Below, piece after piece: positions 34,187-38,423 of a DNA stretch of 38,423 bases. The stretch covers positions 79,305-117,727 of the forward strand of contig DPJB01000027.1 of the NCBI GenBank assembly GCA_003543245.1. Reading direction: 5' to 3'. The notes beneath the pieces were generated by a model. It was not told the origin of the DNA and made no database searches. It saw nothing but the letters and a program-made list of their open reading frames with translations. This stretch comes from Moraxellaceae bacterium (GTDB lineage Bacteria; Pseudomonadota; Gammaproteobacteria; Pseudomonadales; Moraxellaceae). Numbering within the stretch: the first letter of the stretch is position 1; each line of letters begins with the position of its first letter. The position numbers were made by a program, and so were the translations under genes.

Positions 34187-34456
34187 ATGAACGCGATTAC
34201 ACGCCAGGATGCTTGCGTCAGCCACACCTGGCCTGGCCTGGCCAGGCCTCACTGCTCTCCCTTTTCTGTCTGGACCAGCAAAAACCGGACACCTTCGAAC
34301 TGATGGCCCTGCATCGCGCAAGCGCAAGGCAGCCCTGGAGCTCTCGGAAGCCCTCGAAAAGGCACTGCTGCACTCGGCCGGCTTTGACAATGATTTCCTC
34401 GACAACTACCTCAGCGTGAAATCATCATCCGCTACGTGTTGCCCCTGCAGAGCTGA
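34187..34456 (+). pseudogene. Broken small gene with three frame changes
   Basis: Downstream of ptsP, coding-like stretches occur one after another in different frames. From the ATG at 34187, which follows GGAACGAG, MNAITRQDACVSHTWPG is read. Then QASLLSLFCLDQQKPDTFEL follows in a second frame. A third frame gives RKRKAALELSEALEK and FDNDFLDNYLS, and a return to the first frame gives EIIIRYVLPLQS and the TGA at 34456. The first switch is at a pentamer repeat (CCTGG x3 plus CCAGG, 34227-34246). Each switch fits one lost base. I do not recognise the family. Assembly error is an alternative to true decay. Confidence 0.45.
34227..34246 (+). repeat. Four tandem CCWGG pentamers
   Basis: CCTGG at 34227, 34232 and 34237 and CCAGG at 34242 run head to tail. 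The array lies at the point where the coding frame of the broken gene changes, so slippage there, or a base-calling error at a methylated CCWGG site, could explain the shift. Confidence 0.8.
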
Positions 34457-34471
34457 GCCGCACCAGCCACC

Positions 34472-35068
34472 TCAACGCGGACGCGACACCGACGGCTCAC
34501 CGGCCACATGAAACCGCAACGGCCAGTGCGCTGCCTCGCCCGCGTAATCCACGCCAACTCGTGGACCAGCAACAATGGCCGCAGGTGCCGCGCCGGCGCC
34601 CGCCTCAATCCACAAATCCCCTTGTGTGAGGGGCTGGCCGTTACATGCCCTGTCGATCTGCAAGGCACGGCACAGGCGCCCCGGGCCACTCAGCCACTGC
34701 GCCGGCTTGAGGCGCGGATACGCCGCCTGCCAGATCTCTTGCCCCTGTTCCGGTGCCAGCGCCCGTATCAGTACCGCCTCGGGATCCCCCTCCCGTTGCG
34801 TCACCGCATTAAGACACCAGTACATGCCATATATGAGATAGACGTAGGCCACGCCACCGTCGGCATACATGGTGTCGGTACGCGGGGTGCGACGACCGCC
34901 GAAGGTATGGCAGGCGCGATCCGCAATGCCCAGATAGGCCTCGGTCTCGACGATAACGCCACTCAGCAGGCGGCCATCCGGCAGCCGCCGGCACACGCGC
35001 TGGCCCAGCAGCTCGCGCGCCACGGTCTCGGTGTCACGCCGGTAGAAGGACAAGGGCAGCGGGGTCAT
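34472..35068 (-). CDS. mpg: DNA-3-methyladenine glycosylase (AAG/MPG family)
   Basis: A 198-residue base-excision repair glycosylase for alkylated purines. The catalytic region VETEAYLGIADRACHTF holds Glu43, Tyr45 and His54, matching human AAG Glu125, Tyr127 and His136. YVYLIYGMYWCLN (75-87) and LSGPGRLCRAL are further family blocks. Its ATG overlaps the stop codon of the NRDE gene by 4 bases, so the two are translationally coupled. It ends 15 bases from the broken gene on the other strand. Confidence 0.93.
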   Translation of the reverse strand: MTPLPLSFYRRDTETVARELLGQRVCRRLPDGRLLSGVIVETEAYLGIADRACHTFGGRRTPRTDTMYADGGVAYVYLIYGMYWCLNAVTQREGDPEAVLIRALAPEQGQEIWQAAYPRLKPAQWLSGPGRLCRALQIDRACNGQPLTQGDLWIEAGAGAAPAAIVAGPRVGVDYAGEAAHWPLRFHVAGEPSVSRPR

Positions 35069-35823
35069 GCCACCGGCAACCGGTCGAAGGCAAACTCGCT
35101 GCGCGCCAGCGGGCCGTCCGGTCCATGCCCCTGCTCGACAAAGCGGATGCGCGCATGACCCGCCAGCAGCACGGTCGAGGCCCGGGTACCGTAATGGGTG
35201 GAGCGGATGAAGGGCGCTGACAACATGCGCTCCATGACCAGACCAATGCCGGTGTCCGGCAGATCGATGTCGGCCGCCTCCCGCTCATCCTGCAGCAGCG
35301 CCAGCAAGGCCTCCGGGGCGGGATGCGGCAGCTGTGCCAGCAGGCCGGCACGGAGCAGCTCCACCTTGGGCCAGGGCGTATCCAACAGGTGGTTGCTGAG
35401 CATGTAGACGCCAGGATCAAGGCGGCGCGGCCCTGCGCCGCGGTTGCTGGTCCACCACAGGCTGTCGCCGTCACAGGCCAGCAGGTTGAAACCGCTGTAG
35501 GCTTGACCCTCGGCCGTCACTTGCGCCACATAGGCCTCCGGACTGTCATTTCCCTGCAAGTAAGCACTTACAATCAAGCCGCGGGATCGCTCGCCTTGCG
35601 CCATGCCTGGCTCGCGCACATTGGTCAGCGCCGCAAAACGCCCCTGGCGGGTCACCCCCAGCCAGGTACCCCCGGCGCTGAGGTCACGTCCCGCCAGCAC
35701 CGCAGGCGACTCTTCCCAGAACTGTGCCGGCGCTGCCGGCCGGGCATGAAACTCGTCGCGGTTGGCCAGCACGATCAGGGGATAATCAGGGTGGGACTGC
35801 CAGGCCACGGCGATCAGGCACAT
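35065..35823 (-). CDS. NRDE (TANGO2) family protein
   Basis: A 252-residue protein with the defining start MCLIAVAW, where Cys2 is the N-terminal-nucleophile-like residue, and NRDEF at 21-25. GRDLSAGGTWLGVTRQGRFAA (45-65) and SRGLIVSAYL follow, as in the family. The function is poorly known; homologues have been tied to haem trafficking and lipid homeostasis. It forms a coupled pair with mpg downstream and is divergent from lgt. Confidence 0.9.
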   Translation of the reverse strand: MCLIAVAWQSHPDYPLIVLANRDEFHARPAAPAQFWEESPAVLAGRDLSAGGTWLGVTRQGRFAALTNVREPGMAQGERSRGLIVSAYLQGNDSPEAYVAQVTAEGQAYSGFNLLACDGDSLWWTSNRGAGPRRLDPGVYMLSNHLLDTPWPKVELLRAGLLAQLPHPAPEALLALLQDEREAADIDLPDTGIGLVMERMLSAPFIRSTHYGTRASTVLLAGHARIRFVEQGHGPDGPLARSEFAFDRLPVA

Positions 35824-35916
35824 AGGTTCTCAACGCCTCCAAATCAGTCATTCATATATGAGGGCAGCCGTGGGAGAATCCAGCGCTTGTTGCGCACCAC
35901 CAGACAGGAAGGCCCC

Positions 35917-36741
35917 GTGCTAGTTTACCCCCATATCGACCCCGTCGCCGTTTCACTCGGCCCGCTCAAGGTGCACTGGTACGGCCTCATGTACCTGCTC
36001 GCCTTCGGCACCGGCTATGGCCTTGCCCTCTGGCGCATCCGCCGCAGCGGCTCGGGCTGGACCGCCGACATGCTGTCCGACCTGCTCTTCTATATCGCCA
36101 TGGGCGTGATTCTGGGCGGACGCCTGGGCTATGTGGTGTTTTACGGCTTTGATCGCCTGGTGGACGACCCCCTGTGGGCACTGCGCGTCTGGGAAGGCGG
36201 CATGAGCTTTCACGGCGGCCTGCTGGGCGTGCTGATTGCGGTTGCGGTCTTCTGCCGCCAGTACCAGAAACCCTGGTTCGACATGATGGATTTTGTCGCG
36301 CCACTGGTGCCCACCGGCCTGCTCTTCGGACGTATCGGCAATTTCATCGGCGGCGAGCTCTGGGGCCGCCCCGTGGTGGACCAGAACTTTCCGTTGGCCA
36401 TGGTGTTTCCGCACGTCGACAACCTGGCCCGGCACCCGTCCCAGCTGTACGAGGCGGCGCTGGAAGGCTTGGTGCTGTTCGTACTGCTGTGGTGGTACTC
36501 GGCCCGCCCGCGTCCGCGCATGGCTGTCTCCGGCCTGTTTCTGGCCGGCTATGGTGCCGCCCGTTTCACGGTAGAATTCTTCCGTCAGCCCGATGCGGAC
36601 AAGGGCTTCATCCTGTTTGACTGGATGACCATGGGCCAGATCCTCACCACCCCGATGATTCTGGGCGGCCTTGTCCTCATGCTGCTGGCCTACCGCAATG
36701 AACGTCTGGCCATAAACGTCCCAACCCGCACCCCGGAGTGA
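35917..36741 (+). CDS. lgt: Prolipoprotein diacylglyceryl transferase
   Basis: A 274-residue inner-membrane enzyme that attaches diacylglycerol to the lipobox Cys of prolipoproteins. The start is the GTG at 35917 (VLVYPHIDPVAVSLGPLKVH), preceded by AGGAAGG; the longer open frame upstream overlaps NRDE and is not used. Seven hydrophobic helices are visible. Signature residues are His99 in SFHGGLLG, Arg139 and Asn142 in FGRIGNFIGGELWGRP, HPSQLYEA (173-180), and the late Arg in ARFTVEFFRQPDAD. It is followed by thyA after 7 bases, the standard lgt-thyA pair. Confidence 0.97.
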   Translation: MLVYPHIDPVAVSLGPLKVHWYGLMYLLAFGTGYGLALWRIRRSGSGWTADMLSDLLFYIAMGVILGGRLGYVVFYGFDRLVDDPLWALRVWEGGMSFHGGLLGVLIAVAVFCRQYQKPWFDMMDFVAPLVPTGLLFGRIGNFIGGELWGRPVVDQNFPLAMVFPHVDNLARHPSQLYEAALEGLVLFVLLWWYSARPRPRMAVSGLFLAGYGAARFTVEFFRQPDADKGFILFDWMTMGQILTTPMILGGLVLMLLAYRNERLAINVPTRTPE

Positions 36742-36748
36742 CTGCGTC

Positions 36749-37543
36749 GTGAAGCAATACCTCGATTTCATGCGCCATGTGCGCGAGCACGGCACCTTCA
36801 AGTCTGACCGCACCGGCACCGGCACTTACTCCGTGTTCGGCTACCAGATGCGTTTCAACCTGGCTGAAGGCTTTCCGGCGCTCACCACAAAAAAGCTGCA
36901 CCTGAAATCCATCATTCACGAGCTGCTGTGGTTTCTGCAGGGTGACACCAACATCCGTTACCTGAAGGAAAACGGTGTATCGATCTGGGACGAATGGGCG
37001 GACGAGAACGGCAACCTGGGCCCGGTGTATGGCTCGCAGTGGCGCTCCTGGCCCACCGCCGATGGCCGCCATATTGACCAGATCACGCAGGTGATCGAGC
37101 AGATCAAGAACACACCGGACTCGCGCCGCCTCATCGTCTCGGCATGGAATGTCGGCGAAATCCAGAACATGGCTCTGCCGCCCTGCCACGCGTTTTTCCA
37201 GTTTTATGTGGCCGACGGCAAGCTGTCCTGCCAGCTCTACCAGCGCAGTGCAGACATTTTCCTGGGCGTGCCGTTCAACATTGCCAGCTATGCCCTGCTC
37301 ACCATGATGGTGGCCCAGGCCTGTGACCTGCAGCCCGGCGACTTTGTCTGGACGGGGGGCGACTGCCACCTTTACAGCAACCACATGGAGCAGACCGACC
37401 TGCAGCTATCGCGCGAACCACTGAAGCTGCCGGTGATGAGGATAAATCCGGACGTGAAGAACATTTTCGATTTCAAATATGAAGACTTCACACTGGAAGG
37501 CTACGAGCATCACCCGCACATCAAGGCACCGGTGGCCGTCTGA
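36749..37543 (+). CDS. thyA: Thymidylate synthase
   Basis: A 264-residue enzyme making dTMP from dUMP with methylene-tetrahydrofolate. The start is a GTG at 36749, with GGAG about 10 bases upstream. The catalytic Cys146 lies in ALPPCHAFFQFYV, at the same number as in E. coli. SDRTGTGTYSVFG (19-31) and CQLYQRSADIFLGVPFNIA are further family blocks. Its stop codon overlaps the folA start by one base, coupling use of folate to its regeneration. Confidence 0.98.
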   Translation: MKQYLDFMRHVREHGTFKSDRTGTGTYSVFGYQMRFNLAEGFPALTTKKLHLKSIIHELLWFLQGDTNIRYLKENGVSIWDEWADENGNLGPVYGSQWRSWPTADGRHIDQITQVIEQIKNTPDSRRLIVSAWNVGEIQNMALPPCHAFFQFYVADGKLSCQLYQRSADIFLGVPFNIASYALLTMMVAQACDLQPGDFVWTGGDCHLYSNHMEQTDLQLSREPLKLPVMRINPDVKNIFDFKYEDFTLEGYEHHPHIKAPVAV

Positions 37544-38067
37544 TGACCGACACGCACAAGCCCCGTCTGGCGCTCATCGCCGCCGTTGCTGAAAACGGTT
37601 GCATCGGCATCGGCAACAAGCTGCCCTGGTACCTGCCGGAAGACCTCAAGTACTTCAAGGCTGTCACCAGTGGCAAGGCCGTGATCATGGGGCGCACCAC
37701 GTTTGACTCGCTGGGCCGGCCCCTGCCCAACCGTACCAACATCGTCATCACGCGCAATACATCGTTTACTGCTCCGGAAGGGGTGCGCGTCGTGCATTCG
37801 CTGGACGAGGCTATCGCGCTGGCAGAAAGCGTGGCCTTCATTGATGGCAGCGAGGAAATCATCATCATTGGCGGCAGCCAGATCTATGCCGAGGCACTGC
37901 CGCATGTCGACCGCATGTACCTCACCGAGGTCAAAAAATCCGTGCCTGGCGATGCCTTCTTTCCGGAGTGGAACCGGCAAGAATGGCAAGAGACCGGCCG
38001 CCAGGATCATCACTACGAGCCGGCACAGACGGACTACAGCTTTGTGGTCTATGACCGCTGCCCATAA
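37543..38067 (+). CDS. folA: Dihydrofolate reductase
   Basis: A 174-residue NADPH-dependent enzyme that regenerates tetrahydrofolate used up by ThyA. IAAVAENGCIGIGNKLPWYL, then PEDLKYFK with the substrate-binding acid at Asp34 (E. coli Asp27), VIMGRTTFDSLGRPLPNRTN and IIIIGGSQIYAEAL identify it. The ATG overlaps the thyA stop codon (TGATG). In Pseudomonas folA lies some genes away from thyA; here they touch. No clear terminator follows. Confidence 0.97.
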   Translation: MTDTHKPRLALIAAVAENGCIGIGNKLPWYLPEDLKYFKAVTSGKAVIMGRTTFDSLGRPLPNRTNIVITRNTSFTAPEGVRVVHSLDEAIALAESVAFIDGSEEIIIIGGSQIYAEALPHVDRMYLTEVKKSVPGDAFFPEWNRQEWQETGRQDHHYEPAQTDYSFVVYDRCP

Positions 38068-38208
38068 GGAACTACCTCTTCCGGCATAGGCCGCGCAGAT
38101 CGCGACTGACCTGCGTCACTTCTACCAAAGTTTCAGTCCGCCACGGTTGTTGCCCGCATCGCGGACGTGCTTGAATCCGCCCCATCATTTTTGCAACCGG
38201 AGACCGTC

Positions 38209-38423
38209 ATGTACACAACGATGGCACTGGTATTCACTTTCGGATACCTGTGCATTGCCTTTGAGCACAGCCTGCGTGTGGACAAGGCCGCCTCTGCCCT
38301 GCTCACTGCCGTGCTGACCTGGACCGTACTGGTGCTTGGTGCCGACGCCATCATTCCTGCACTGGATATTGCGGCGCACGGCGGTGATGCCACCCACATG
38401 GTCACCAGCGAACTACGCCATCA
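38209..38423 (+). CDS. nhaD: NhaD-type Na+/H+ antiporter, N-terminal fragment (cut by window edge)
   Basis: Seventy-one codons from the ATG at 38209, preceded by CCGGAGA. The opening has two hydrophobic helices: LVFTFGYLCIAFEH and LLTAVLTWTVLVLG, joined by SLRVDKAASA. This pattern, a Tyr/Phe-rich helix ending in FEH/LEH, then K.A..ALL..V..W, is that of NhaD antiporters of the ion transporter superfamily. The 141 bases before it hold no gene, and I see no clear promoter or riboswitch. Too short for certainty. Confidence 0.65.
   Translation, partial: MYTTMALVFTFGYLCIAFEHSLRVDKAASALLTAVLTWTVLVLGADAIIPALDIAAHGGDATHMVTSELRH

Noticed and set aside
35323..35916. Upstream extension of the lgt open frame (about 198 codons)
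   Set aside because: It is antisense to the NRDE gene. The family start and ribosome-binding site are at the GTG at 35917.
1..38423. CRISPR arrays, tRNA or rRNA genes, IS elements, prophage
   Set aside because: No regularly spaced repeats, cloverleaf-like segments, transposase or phage genes were seen. Gene order and composition look like core chromosome.

Overview
The window reads as chromosomal core DNA of a Gammaproteobacterium of the order Pseudomonadales. Base composition is GC-rich and third codon positions favour G/C throughout. Several gene orders match those known from Pseudomonas and its relatives: pilT-pilU next to yggS-proC, pyrB followed by a degenerate pyrC', a crc-like ExoIII gene divergent from pyrE, trxA-rho with divergent ppx, a FabR/DesT-reductase-desaturase cluster, a LapG-LapD pair, and HAD-rppH-ptsP followed by lgt-thyA-folA. 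The TetR regulator resembles FabR and pyrR is absent beside pyrB, so a Moraxellaceae-like lineage is possible. Genus cannot be set from the sequence alone. No IS element, prophage, CRISPR array, tRNA or rRNA was recognised.

Layout. 1-3300: proC (partial) and yggS on the minus strand; pilT and pilU, the type IV pilus retraction ATPases, on the plus strand. 3300-4000: a frameshifted outer-membrane protein gene. 4000-9050 (minus): a TSUP permease, a large MASE1-CHASE hybrid histidine kinase, an anti-sigma/ECF sigma pair and thpR. 9200-12250: a membrane desaturase, its ferredoxin-type reductase and a divergent FabR/DesT-like repressor, with a clear operator in the shared promoter. 12250-15720 (minus): pyrC', pyrB, ruvX, yqgE. 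15750-17620: a ketopantoate-reductase-like gene divergent from a short-chain dehydrogenase. 17670-20790: methyltransferase, ExoIII, pyrE, gshB. 20860-24420: rho, trxA, ppx. 24510-29730: a small secreted protein, a TolC-OmpA fusion, and a LapG/LapD pair. 29740-38067: an outer-membrane protein, a HAD phosphatase, rppH, ptsP, a second broken gene, mpg, an NRDE protein, lgt, thyA and folA. The window ends in the start of an NhaD-like antiporter gene.

How the parts work together. Pyrimidine and folate synthesis is spread over pyrB/pyrC', pyrE, thyA and folA. Membrane-lipid desaturation forms one regulated cassette. The LapG protease, the LapD c-di-GMP receptor and the TolC-OmpA fusion look like the release and export side of a surface-adhesin system whose adhesin and inner-membrane exporter are not in this window. 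The most unusual points are the TolC-OmpA fusion beside LapG/LapD, the ECF sigma/anti-sigma/MASE1-kinase run, the nuclease-competent enzyme at the crc locus, and two genes broken by shifts that all run in the same direction.
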